Positions 1-6,919 of a DNA stretch of 18,356 bases are shown here, one piece after another. The notes beneath the pieces were generated by a model. That model made no database searches and had not been told where the DNA came from. It saw nothing but the letters and a program-made list of their open reading frames with translations. The translations under genes were made by a program, and so were the position numbers. The stretch lies in assembly GCA_035259145.1 (NCBI GenBank), contig DATFWQ010000048.1, positions 1 through 18,356 on the forward strand, read 5' to 3'. Numbering within the stretch: position 1 is the first letter of the stretch; every line of letters begins with the position of its first letter. The stretch is from CF-161 sp035259145 (GTDB taxonomy: Bacteria > Chloroflexota > Dormibacteria > Dormibacterales > Dormibacteraceae).

Positions 1-111
1 GCCGTCATCAACGCCATCTGCGACGCCGTCGCGCCGCTCGGCATCAAGCACGTGGACATGCCGGCCAGCCCTGACCGGCTCTGGAAGCAGATTCAGGAGG
101 CGAAGGCATGA
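1..111 (+). CDS. coxL: CoxL-like CO dehydrogenase/xanthine dehydrogenase-family large subunit, C-terminal end only
   Basis: The window opens inside this gene; 36 codons and the stop are visible. The residues read AVINAICDAVAPLG, then IKHVDMPASPDRLW. This matches the extreme C-terminus of molybdenum-hydroxylase large subunits of the CoxL family, which bind the Mo-molybdopterin cytosine dinucleotide cofactor. The stop codon overlaps the coxM start in an ATGA (108-111), so the two are translationally coupled. The active-site loop that separates form I CO dehydrogenase from form II or other hydroxylases lies upstream of the window, so substrate cannot be assigned. The identification rests on the short tail plus the coxM-coxD-coxE-coxF context. 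Confidence 0.82.
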   Translation, partial: AVINAICDAVAPLGIKHVDMPASPDRLWKQIQEAKA

Positions 112-917
112 TCCCAGCGGCGTTCGAATACGCCCGGGCCACTACGGTCCAGGAGGCGAGCGACCTGCTCCGCAAGTTCGGGGAGGAGGCGAAGGTGCTG
201 GCGGGCGGGCACAGCTTGATCCCGCTGATGCGGCTGCGCTTCGCCAAGCCGTCGGCCCTGGTCGACATCAACCCCGTTCGGGAACTGAGCTATATCGTGG
301 TCGAGGATGGCAACCTGCGCGTTGGTGCGCTCACCCGCCACGTCGAGCTGCATCAAAGCGACGTTGTCAGGCAGAACCTGCCGCTGCTCGCCGAGATCGC
401 AGAAGAAGTCGGCGACAACCAGGTCCGCAACATGGGCACCATCGGCGGCGTCATGGCCCACGCCGATGCGGCTGGGGACTACCCGACCCTCGCGCTGATG
501 CTCGACGCCGAGATTGTCACAAACAAGCGGCGGTTCGCCGCCAAAGACTTCTTCGTCGCGCTCTGGACGACTCCCCTCGATCCTGACGAGATCGTCTGCG
601 AGGTGGTGTTCCCGCTCGCCACCGGCCCGCACAAGTACATCAAGTTCCGGCGCCGCCTTTTTGACTGGGCCATCGTCGGGGCTGCGGCACAGAAGCTGAA
701 TGGCGGCTGGCGCATCGGCCTGACCAACTGCGGTCCCACCCCGGTGCGGTGCCTCGCCGTCGAAGAGGCGCTGGCGTCCGGCTCGTCCCCAGAGCAGGCG
801 GCTGAGCACGCCTCGGACGGGCTCAGTCCAAGCAGCGACCTGCGGGCGTCGGCAGAGTACAAGCTGCACCTCGCGCGGGTCCTGACCAGAAGGGCGATCC
901 AGCAAGCGAGCGGGTAG
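108..917 (+). CDS. coxM: CoxM: FAD-binding medium subunit of CO dehydrogenase-type molybdenum hydroxylase
   Basis: This 269-residue protein is the flavoprotein subunit that takes electrons from the iron-sulfur subunit and passes them onward. Seen in the sequence: the N-terminal FAD pyrophosphate loop AGGHSLIPL (residues 32-40) followed by MRLR and the DIN motif, and the second flavin motif RNMGTIGG (107-114) followed by a conserved Asp in AGDYP (122-126). These are hallmarks of FAD_binding_5 (CoxM/XdhB/CutM) proteins. The C-terminal part, from about residue 170, fits the CO dehydrogenase flavoprotein C-terminal domain. Length is slightly below the usual 280-290. The start overlaps the coxL stop as ATGA. 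Order is large subunit then medium subunit; the small subunit CoxS is not in the window and presumably lies upstream. A strong inverted repeat follows the stop. Confidence 0.93.
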   Translation: MIPAAFEYARATTVQEASDLLRKFGEEAKVLAGGHSLIPLMRLRFAKPSALVDINPVRELSYIVVEDGNLRVGALTRHVELHQSDVVRQNLPLLAEIAEEVGDNQVRNMGTIGGVMAHADAAGDYPTLALMLDAEIVTNKRRFAAKDFFVALWTTPLDPDEIVCEVVFPLATGPHKYIKFRRRLFDWAIVGAAAQKLNGGWRIGLTNCGPTPVRCLAVEEALASGSSPEQAAEHASDGLSPSSDLRASAEYKLHLARVLTRRAIQQASG

Positions 918-937
918 CGACCCGAGCGGTCATGAGC

Positions 938-969
938 GGAGGCTCCGGAGCTCTGGCTTCGGAGCCTCC
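938..969 (+). terminator. Hairpin between coxM and coxD (possible attenuator or transcript-processing stem)
   Basis: A 14-bp stem is formed by 938-951 and 956-969 (GGAGGCTCCGGAGC paired with GCTTCGGAGCCTCC, one G-U pair) closing a 4-nt loop. It starts 20 bases after the coxM stop. No T-tract follows, so it is not a classic intrinsic terminator. It may reduce read-through from the structural genes into the accessory genes, or protect the upstream mRNA 3' end. The 177-bp gap 918-1094 holds nothing else that I can support. Confidence 0.5.
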
Positions 970-1094
970 TGACTGTCCGCCGCTGGTTCGCCGCTCGTCC
1001 GCACCAGCGATCGAGGGAAGGGCAATCGCCTGCGGTGAGTTTCAGTCTGTGGGCAACACGTTTGGCACTGGTCAGGAATTAGGCTTAGCAGCAG

Positions 1095-1991
1095 ATGGCG
1101 TCTAGCATGCCGGCAACGATCGACGACGTTCTGGCGCGGCTGGGCGCCCACCGCTACATCGGCGACCGGCCCCTGGCCACTGCGATCTTCCTCGCCCTCA
1201 AGCTCGGCAAGCCCCTTTTCATCGAAGGCGAGGCAGGTGTGGGGAAGACTGAGGCCGCCAAGGTGATGGCCGAGGTGCTCGGCGCTCGCCTCATCCGTCT
1301 TCAGTGCTACGAGGGCATCGACCTCGCCCACGCCGTCTATGAGTGGAACTACCCGCGCCAGCTCCTCCACATCAGGCTCCTGCACGAGTCCGACGATCGC
1401 CACGCTGCCGAGAGGGAGATCTTCAGCCGCGAGTTCCTCCTGCGGCGGCCGCTTCTGGACGCCATCGACAACCATGACGAGGTCCCGCCTGTACTGCTCA
1501 TCGACGAGATCGACCGTTCGGATGAGGAGTTCGAGGCCTTCCTGCTCGAACTGCTGAGCGACTTCCAGGTGTCCATCCCCGAGCTGGGCACGATCACGGC
1601 AAGCCGTCCGCCGTTCGTGGTCATCACGTCCAACCGGACGCGTGAGGTGCACGATGCGCTGAAGCGACGCTGCCTTTATCACTGGATCGACTACCCGACG
1701 CTGGAGAAGGAGGTCGCAATCGTGCGCGCCAGGGCCCCCGAGGCGGCGGACCAGCTTGCTCACGAGGTGGCGGCGCTGGTCCACAACCTTCGTGAGCTCG
1801 ACCTCTACAAAATGCCCGGTGTCGCCGAGACCCTGGACTGGGCGCGATCTCTGGCCGCACTCGGAGCGACGCGCATCGACGCGTCGCTGGTTGACGCGAC
1901 GCTGGGGGCGGCGCTCAAGTACCAGGAGGACCTGGAGCGCGCCCGGCAAGCCGTCCCGGAGCTGGTGGCCAAAGTTCAGCAGCCTGCCTAA
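1095..1991 (+). CDS. coxD: CoxD-like MoxR-family AAA+ ATPase
   Basis: This 298-residue AAA+ ATPase is of the MoxR/CoxD type. In CO dehydrogenase systems CoxD is a maturation ATPase, thought to act as an unfoldase/chaperone during assembly of the sulfurated Mo-Cu centre together with the VWA protein CoxE. Visible motifs are Walker A GEAGVGKT (residues 45-52), Walker B VLLIDEID (133-140), sensor 1 VVITSN (175-180) followed by an arginine-rich segment RTREVHDALKRRC, and the CoxD-like segment CYEGIDLAHAVYEWNY (71-86). The start is ATG 1095; an in-frame ATG at 1107-1109 (residue 5) is possible, and neither has a good ribosome-binding site. It lies 177 bp after coxM and 63 bp before the ankyrin gene. 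Confidence 0.9.
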   Translation: MASSMPATIDDVLARLGAHRYIGDRPLATAIFLALKLGKPLFIEGEAGVGKTEAAKVMAEVLGARLIRLQCYEGIDLAHAVYEWNYPRQLLHIRLLHESDDRHAAEREIFSREFLLRRPLLDAIDNHDEVPPVLLIDEIDRSDEEFEAFLLELLSDFQVSIPELGTITASRPPFVVITSNRTREVHDALKRRCLYHWIDYPTLEKEVAIVRARAPEAADQLAHEVAALVHNLRELDLYKMPGVAETLDWARSLAALGATRIDASLVDATLGAALKYQEDLERARQAVPELVAKVQQPA

Positions 1992-2054
1992 GGAGACTGG
2001 CCCTCGGGCCGCTGACCCGCGTGGCGAGCCAAAAAAGCACACTGGAGGTGGGCT

Positions 2055-2633
2055 ATGACCACCGAGATCGATCAAGCAACCGTAGAGGAGTGCGTCGGCA
2101 GCGCACATGGCGACCTTGACAGAGTTCGGCAGCTGGTCGAACGTCATCCCGCGCTCGTGAACGCGCGGGCCCGATGGAACGAGACGCCGATCGAAGCGGC
2201 CGCTCAACTCGGTCGCAAAGACATCATCGAGTATCTCCTGAGCAGGGGCGCGCCGCTTGACTTCTTCACTGCATGCGTCCTGGGACGCCGCGACGTGGTG
2301 GAGGCCGAGCTTGCTGGCGACTCCACTCGTGCGCAGGCGCGGGGCGTTCATGACCTCCCGGCCATGTACTTTGCGGCGATCGGGGGCCAGCCGGAGATCG
2401 CAGACCTGCTGCTCGCCAGGGGGGCCGAGGTGAACGACGCTTCTCAGGCGGCCGCTCCCATCCACGGCGCGGTGATAGGCCGCAGCACTGGCATGATCAG
2501 CTGGCTGCTGGAGCATGGAGCTGATCCCTCCACGCGGGACCACGAAGGGCGCACGGCCCCTGAGCTGGCGGAGGCATTGAACCGGCCGGATCTCGCCTCG
2601 CTCTTTCCGTCCAGTCGCCGGACTGCAGGTTGA
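2055..2633 (+). CDS. Ankyrin-repeat protein inserted between coxD and coxE
   Basis: This 192-residue soluble protein has about five ankyrin repeats. The diagnostic pieces are TPIEAAAQLGRKDIIEYLLSRGA (about 44-66), CVLGRRDVVEAELAG (74-88), PAMYFAAIGGQPEIADLLLARGAEVN (102-127), PIHGAVIGRSTGMISWLLEHGADPS (135-159) and RDHEGRTAPELAEALNRPDLASLF (161-184). No signal peptide or membrane segment is seen. A clear Shine-Dalgarno (GGAGGTGG) precedes ATG 2055. It is 63 bp after coxD and 30 bp before coxE, on the same strand, so it is likely co-transcribed. A scaffold role for the CoxD-CoxE maturation complex, or for binding an apo-subunit, is inference from position only; ankyrin repeats indicate protein binding but no specific partner. 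Confidence 0.85.
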   Translation: MTTEIDQATVEECVGSAHGDLDRVRQLVERHPALVNARARWNETPIEAAAQLGRKDIIEYLLSRGAPLDFFTACVLGRRDVVEAELAGDSTRAQARGVHDLPAMYFAAIGGQPEIADLLLARGAEVNDASQAAAPIHGAVIGRSTGMISWLLEHGADPSTRDHEGRTAPELAEALNRPDLASLFPSSRRTAG

Positions 2634-2663
2634 CCATCAGGTCAAGTTAGGCTGGGCGGGACG

Positions 2664-3830
2664 ATGACAGAAGCTCCGGACCTGCTGCCCCGGCTGGCCG
2701 CATTCGCGCGGCTGCTCCACGATGCGGGACTGGACGCGGGGCCGGGACGCCTGGCAACAGCCACACGGGCCCTGAGCCAGGTCGAGCTCACCGACCAGGC
2801 CGCGTTCCGTGACAGCCTCCGAGCCTGCTTCGTCAGTCGCAAGGACGAGCTCCCTCTCTTCGAGGCCGCCTTCGACATCTTCTGGGCTCCCGCGGACCCA
2901 CGGATCAGAGCCGGGGCCATACCGGGCAGGAGTCGAGCTCTGCCGCTTTCGCCCGAGCGCGCCCGGGCCTGGCTGCAGGCCCTCGGCATGAACCGCTCGC
3001 GACTCCCGCGGGAGGTCGAAGAGGACAGCGTGCCGAGCAGCAGCTCCGGCTACAGTCCAGACGAGCTGCTGCGTCACAAGGACTTCGAGGACCTGACATG
3101 GCTGGAAGCGGAGCAGGTCAAGCGCCTCCTGGAGCAGGCACCCTGGCGGGTCGCCGAGCGCACCACACGGCGCCTCAGGCCGGCCCGCGGAGGACGGGTC
3201 GACCTCCGGCGCACTGCCCGCGACGCCATCCGTTCCAGTGGCGAGTTGATCCGGCTGCTCCATCGCCAGCGACGGCTGCGCCGCCGGCCCCTGGTCCTGC
3301 TCTGCGATGTCAGTGGTTCGATGGAACGCTACTCGCGCCTGCTGCTGATTTTCGCCCACGCCATCGCTCGTCGCGAGAACGTCGAGACGTTCGTCTTTTC
3401 GACGAGGCTTACCCGGATCACGCGTCTCCTGCGCCGGCGCGACATCGACCGCGCGCTGGCCGAGGTCGGCAAGTCGGTCCACGACTTCAGCGGCGGTACG
3501 CGCATCGGCCAGGCGGTGGCGGACTTCAACCGCCGCTGGGCGCGGCGCGTGCTCGGCCACGGCGCCATCGTCCTGGTCGTGAGCGATGGCTGGGACCGGG
3601 GAGACCCTGACCTGCTTGCCGTCGAGCTGTCACGGCTGCGCCGGATGGCCCACCGCCTGATCTGGCTCAACCCGCTGCTGGGCTCCCAGGGCTACGAGCC
3701 GATCACGCGAGGGATGGCGGCCGCGCTCCCGCATACCGATGACTTCCTGGCCGCCCACAACTTGCAGGCGCTTGACGAATTGGGAGAGCTGCTGGCCGGT
3801 TTGGACAGGAGGAGGCACATGAGGAGATGA
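2664..3830 (+). CDS. coxE: CoxE-like von Willebrand factor A (VWA) domain protein
   Basis: This 388-residue VWA_CoxE-family protein is the partner of the MoxR-type ATPase in maturation of CO dehydrogenase-type enzymes. The N-terminal 200 residues are helical and rich in Arg and Glu. The VWA domain follows with an intact metal-ion-dependent adhesion site: DVSGSM (residues 215-220), the Thr in FSGGTRIG (275-282) and the Asp in VVSDGWDRGD (305-314). This pairing with an AAA+ ATPase is general to MoxR-VWA chaperone systems. The stop overlaps the next start as ATGA (3827-3830). The stretch before the MIDAS is unusually arginine-rich (RQRRLRRRP, 201-209). Confidence 0.92.
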   Translation: MTEAPDLLPRLAAFARLLHDAGLDAGPGRLATATRALSQVELTDQAAFRDSLRACFVSRKDELPLFEAAFDIFWAPADPRIRAGAIPGRSRALPLSPERARAWLQALGMNRSRLPREVEEDSVPSSSSGYSPDELLRHKDFEDLTWLEAEQVKRLLEQAPWRVAERTTRRLRPARGGRVDLRRTARDAIRSSGELIRLLHRQRRLRRRPLVLLCDVSGSMERYSRLLLIFAHAIARRENVETFVFSTRLTRITRLLRRRDIDRALAEVGKSVHDFSGGTRIGQAVADFNRRWARRVLGHGAIVLVVSDGWDRGDPDLLAVELSRLRRMAHRLIWLNPLLGSQGYEPITRGMAAALPHTDDFLAAHNLQALDELGELLAGLDRRRHMRR

Positions 3831-4801
3831 GAGAAGTCGAACAGGAGCTGCGCGCCTGGCGGGAGGCCGGGGATCCCGTCGCGATCGCCACCGTGGTGGA
3901 GACGTGGGGCTCGAGCCCCCGGCCGCTCGGCTCCAAGATGCTGGTCGGCGGTTCGGGCCGCATGGCGGGCTCCGTCTCCAACGGCTGCATCGAGGGAGCG
4001 GTCTTCGAAGAGGCACAGGAAGTGCTCGCGTCCGGCCGGCCCAGGCTGGTCGAGTACGGGGTCGCGGATGACGTCGCGTTCGAGGTCGGCCTGGCCTGCG
4101 GCGGTCACATCGAAGTTTTCATACAGCCTGCCACGGAGATCCACGACGAGGCCTTGCGGTTGCTGGCTGAAGACCGGCCTTTCGTACTTACAACAGATCT
4201 GAGCAGCGGTGAGACGGAGCTGGTCCAGCGTATGCCGCTCACGGAGCTCCCCAGGCGGGATGGCGATCGATTCGAGGAGCCGTTCGCCAGGCCTGCCCAT
4301 ATGATCATCGTGGGCGCCATCCATATCGCGATTCCACTGCACCGGCTGGCGAAGGTGATGGGCTATCGCGTCACAGTCATCGATGCGCGCGCCCAGTTCG
4401 TCACCAGAGAGCGTTTCCCGGAAGCAGACGAGCTCCTCATCCGGTGGCCCGACGAAGCCCTGGCCGGCATGATCATCGACCGTTCGACCGCGCTGGTCAT
4501 CCTGACGCACGACCCCAAGTTCGACCTGCCGGCGCTGCGCGCATCGCTGCCGACAAGCGCCGCCTATATCGGCGCCATCGGCTCCCGAAAGACCAACCAG
4601 AACCGCTTCGACGCACTGCGGGCGGAGGGGTTCACCGAGGAGCAGCTGACCCGTGTCCACGGACCGATCGGGCTGGATCTCGGCGGCAGGGGCGCTGAGG
4701 AGACCGCGCTGGGCATCATGGCGGAGGTCACGGCGACCCGGTTCGGAGGCACCGCCACGTCTATGCGTCAGAAGAAGGCCGCCACCAGCCCAGCTTGCTG
4801 A
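3827..4801 (+). CDS. coxF: CoxF/XdhC-family molybdenum hydroxylase maturation factor
   Basis: This 324-residue XdhC/CoxF protein belongs to a family that binds and sulfurates the molybdenum cofactor and inserts it into hydroxylases. The N-terminal XdhC_CoxI domain shows TWGSSPRPLGSKMLV (26-40) and the conserved cysteines of SNGCIEG (Cys54) and GLACGG (Cys91). The C-terminal Rossmann domain shows HMIIVGAIHIAIP (158-170), VTVIDAR (182-188), LTHDPKFD (226-233), AAYIGAIGSRKT (245-256) and GLDLGGRGAEETALGIMAE. The usual GxGH glycine turn reads GAIH here. It is coupled to coxE by a 4-bp overlap, and its last 41 bp overlap the end of the convergent mrp-like gene. CoxF and CoxI paralogs are hard to separate from sequence alone; the symbol follows gene order. 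Confidence 0.88.
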   Translation: MREVEQELRAWREAGDPVAIATVVETWGSSPRPLGSKMLVGGSGRMAGSVSNGCIEGAVFEEAQEVLASGRPRLVEYGVADDVAFEVGLACGGHIEVFIQPATEIHDEALRLLAEDRPFVLTTDLSSGETELVQRMPLTELPRRDGDRFEEPFARPAHMIIVGAIHIAIPLHRLAKVMGYRVTVIDARAQFVTRERFPEADELLIRWPDEALAGMIIDRSTALVILTHDPKFDLPALRASLPTSAAYIGAIGSRKTNQNRFDALRAEGFTEEQLTRVHGPIGLDLGGRGAEETALGIMAEVTATRFGGTATSMRQKKAATSPAC

Positions 4802-5558
4802 CCAGTGTCTCGGCCACGCTGCGGAAGGCACCTGCGACCGGGCCGCTTGAGCCGTTGGCGACCAGAACCTGTCCGGTGTCGCCGGCCCTACCCAGCGCCG
4901 GGTCGAACGGGATAGTGCCCAGCCGCTCGACTCCTATTGACCGGATGCTGCGGGCCTCCGGCACCTCGGGGAAGACCTCGACAGGCTCCCCGCAGTGCGG
5001 ACAGCGCATCGGACCCATGTTCTCGATCCAGCCAAGCACCGGCACCCCGTGGCGCTCGTACATGCGCACCGCCTTGCGGGCGTCGATGTGGGCGACGTAC
5101 TGCGGCGTGGCCACGATGAGGGCCCCGGTGAGCGGGACAGCCTTCAGCAGCACCTGCTGAATGTCGGCGGTCCCTGGCGGCAGGTCCACGACGAGAAAAT
5201 CGAGATCACCCCAGGCCACGTCGTCGACGAGCTGGCGGACCATCATCTGCGCGGTCATCGCCTCCACGCCCAGCGGCTGATCCTCGCCCAGGATGAATCC
5301 AGCCGAGACGATCTTCAGGCCGTGGCGCTCGACCGGCCGGTGTCGCACGCGGCTTTCCTTGGGCCGGGCCAGGGTCCAGGTCTCTGTCCACTTGTGCTTG
5401 GTCAGGCCGACCATGAGGGGGATGTTTGGGCCGTACAGGTCGGCGTCGAGCAGTCCCACCGCGAACCCTCGCTCGACCAGGGCCAGGGCCAGGTTGAGAC
5501 TGACCGTTGACTTGCCGACACCCCCCTTGCCGCTCCCGACTGCGATGACGTGCTTCAT
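4761..5558 (-). CDS. Mrp/ApbC-type P-loop ATPase (iron-sulfur carrier family), short form
   Basis: This 265-residue member of the MinD/Mrp family has the deviant Walker A GKGGVGKST (residues 10-18), DADLYGPNIPLM (38-49), the DLPPGTAD motif (125-132) and a CPHC pair (186-189) in the position where Mrp/NBP35 proteins bind a bridging Fe-S cluster. Such proteins carry Fe-S clusters to apo-enzymes in the cytosol. The N-terminal DUF59 domain of longer Mrp proteins is absent. I place the start at 5558 because the ATG forms an ATGA overlap with the stop of the upstream methyltransferase and the family signature begins nine residues later; the longer open frame upstream (to 5690) lies inside the methyltransferase gene. 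The gene could help load Fe-S clusters for the neighbouring hydroxylase, but that is inference. Confidence 0.87.
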   Translation of the reverse strand: MKHVIAVGSGKGGVGKSTVSLNLALALVERGFAVGLLDADLYGPNIPLMVGLTKHKWTETWTLARPKESRVRHRPVERHGLKIVSAGFILGEDQPLGVEAMTAQMMVRQLVDDVAWGDLDFLVVDLPPGTADIQQVLLKAVPLTGALIVATPQYVAHIDARKAVRMYERHGVPVLGWIENMGPMRCPHCGEPVEVFPEVPEARSIRSIGVERLGTIPFDPALGRAGDTGQVLVANGSSGPVAGAFRSVAETLVSKLGWWRPSSDA

Positions 5559-6652
5559 GACGTAGTCGTGACTATGAATCGGAAGTTTGAGCGCTGCACG
5601 GTCCGAACGCTGGCGTGCGTGGGAGCCTCTCCGCCAATCGGGTGGGCTTCTATTCGCAGCTGGTCGACCTGGGGCCGCGTCTGCGCCCATGCGCGATGGG
5701 CGCCGGCAAGCGCCGCCGCCGCTCCGTCGCCCTCGCCGAATATCAAGACCGGATAGTCGTCGTCCTCCGGGACGACCAGCGCGGCCCCAGCAGCACCTCG
5801 GAGGCCGAAGACCGGTGCGTCTTCAGCGCGCAGTCGCGGCCGGAAGTACGCGTTCTGGGTCAGTGCCAGCCAGGACTCGAAACCGGCCCGCAGGTCTTGC
5901 GCCGGCAGATCGTAACCGCTGGGCTGTCCGGGGCCTTGCAGCCAGGGCTCGAGCCCGCCGCTGTCCGCGGTAGGCGGGGGTGGCGCCATCTGGCCTCTGA
6001 GCGGCAAAAAGCCACACGTCGTGAGCTCGCTGCTGAGGAGAGCATCCCCCCGTCGCACGAAGGCCACCGACTGCTGAACCGGCCCCGCCAGCGCAAGCGG
6101 CACCACGAGAATGCCCTCTTCGACCAGTTGGTCCAGCCAGTGCGGCGAGATATCGGTCGCGCCGACGGTCAGGATCATGCGGTCATATGGCGCGGCGGGT
6201 GGCCAGCCGTCAGCACCGTCGGCCTGGATAACCTCGACGCCCTCGATCCCGGCCGAGGCCAGGTTCGCCCGAGCCTGCTCGCAAAGGTCTGCGTCGATGT
6301 CGACGGTGACGACCCGCCCGTCACGCCCTACGAGGTGGGCGATCAGGGCTGCGTTGAAGCCGGTGCCCGTGCCTATCTCCAGTACGCGGTAACCAGCCTT
6401 CAGCCGGAGCTGTTGCAGCATGATGCCCATGATCGCGGGTTGGGATGACGAGCTGACGGGGACGCCCTTGTCACCCATCTTGGTCATGATCGCGGAGTCC
6501 TCGTAGACCTCGTCCAGTGGCCGGCCGGGCAGGAAGTTGTGGCGGAGCACCGCGCGAAAAGCGCTGGCAACGGCCGCGTCCCACAGGCAGCCAGAGCTCT
6601 CGAGCTGGGAGACCAGCTGCTCATTCCGCACCTGAGCGTCAGGGTCTGCCAC
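5555..6652 (-). CDS. pcm: Protein-L-isoaspartate O-methyltransferase (PCMT-like) with C-terminal extension
   Basis: This 365-residue SAM-dependent methyltransferase repairs isoaspartyl residues in aged proteins. Visible features are the substrate-binding region SSSSQPAIMGIMLQQL (67-82), SAM motif I VLEIGTGTGFNA (90-101), the acidic post-I residue VVTVDIDADLC, and YDRMILTVGA in motif II. The classical enzyme is about 210-230 residues, so roughly 140 residues at the C-terminus are extra; such extensions occur in actinobacterial members but I cannot name a domain. The start is GTG at 6650-6652 with only a weak ribosome-binding site. It begins 19 bp from the upstream repeat array and is coupled to the downstream mrp-like gene by ATGA. 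Confidence 0.85.
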   Translation of the reverse strand: MADPDAQVRNEQLVSQLESSGCLWDAAVASAFRAVLRHNFLPGRPLDEVYEDSAIMTKMGDKGVPVSSSSQPAIMGIMLQQLRLKAGYRVLEIGTGTGFNAALIAHLVGRDGRVVTVDIDADLCEQARANLASAGIEGVEVIQADGADGWPPAAPYDRMILTVGATDISPHWLDQLVEEGILVVPLALAGPVQQSVAFVRRGDALLSSELTTCGFLPLRGQMAPPPPTADSGGLEPWLQGPGQPSGYDLPAQDLRAGFESWLALTQNAYFRPRLRAEDAPVFGLRGAAGAALVVPEDDDYPVLIFGEGDGAAAALAGAHRAWAQTRPQVDQLRIEAHPIGGEAPTHASVRTVQRSNFRFIVTTTS

Positions 6653-6670
6653 TGCTCACAGTCTGCCTCT

Positions 6671-6884
6671 TGAACGCCGCCTTCGCACAATCGCAGCGTT
6701 CTCGGCTCTTTGGAACCACGCATCCGTACAAATGCGGCATTCCCGGTCCCCAGGAACAACGCATTCGTACAACCGCGGCATTTGCGGCGGCCGGGAGATC
6801 CGCATTCGTACGATCGTGGCATTCCCGGCCGCGAGGACGTGCGCATTGGTGCGCACGCGGCGTTCCCGGTCTGAACAGGCGGGG
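6671..6884. repeat. Upstream array: five tandem 41-bp units (U1-U5)
   Basis: After the 8-mer TGAACGCC (6671-6678) come five units of exactly 41 bp, starting at 6679, 6720, 6761, 6802 and 6843. Each unit begins with GCATTCGTACAA (or a close variant), then two or three variable bases, then GCGGC(A/G)TTCCCGG, and ends in a more variable 12-14 bp tail. The first 16 bp form a near-palindrome centred on GTAC. In U2 the second half folds as TTCC(C)GG paired with CC(A)GGAA. U1 and U5 are the most diverged. The array fills most of the 267-bp gap between the methyltransferase and the nuclease-like gene. I see no promoter or CDS in it; minus-strand frames across it are merely open because they lack stops. 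Confidence 0.85.
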
Positions 6885-6919
6885 TTGTGGTCGGGGTCCT
6901 ACCGGGCGAGGCTGGATGC

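Noticed and set aside
930..2543. 537-codon minus-strand open frame opposite coxD and the ankyrin gene
   Set aside because: It is antisense to two genes with clear family motifs, has no recognisable domain and shows the usual mirrored high-GC frame.
5615..6448. 277-codon plus-strand frame opposite the isoaspartate methyltransferase
   Set aside because: No domain signature, while the opposite strand encodes a clear SAM methyltransferase.
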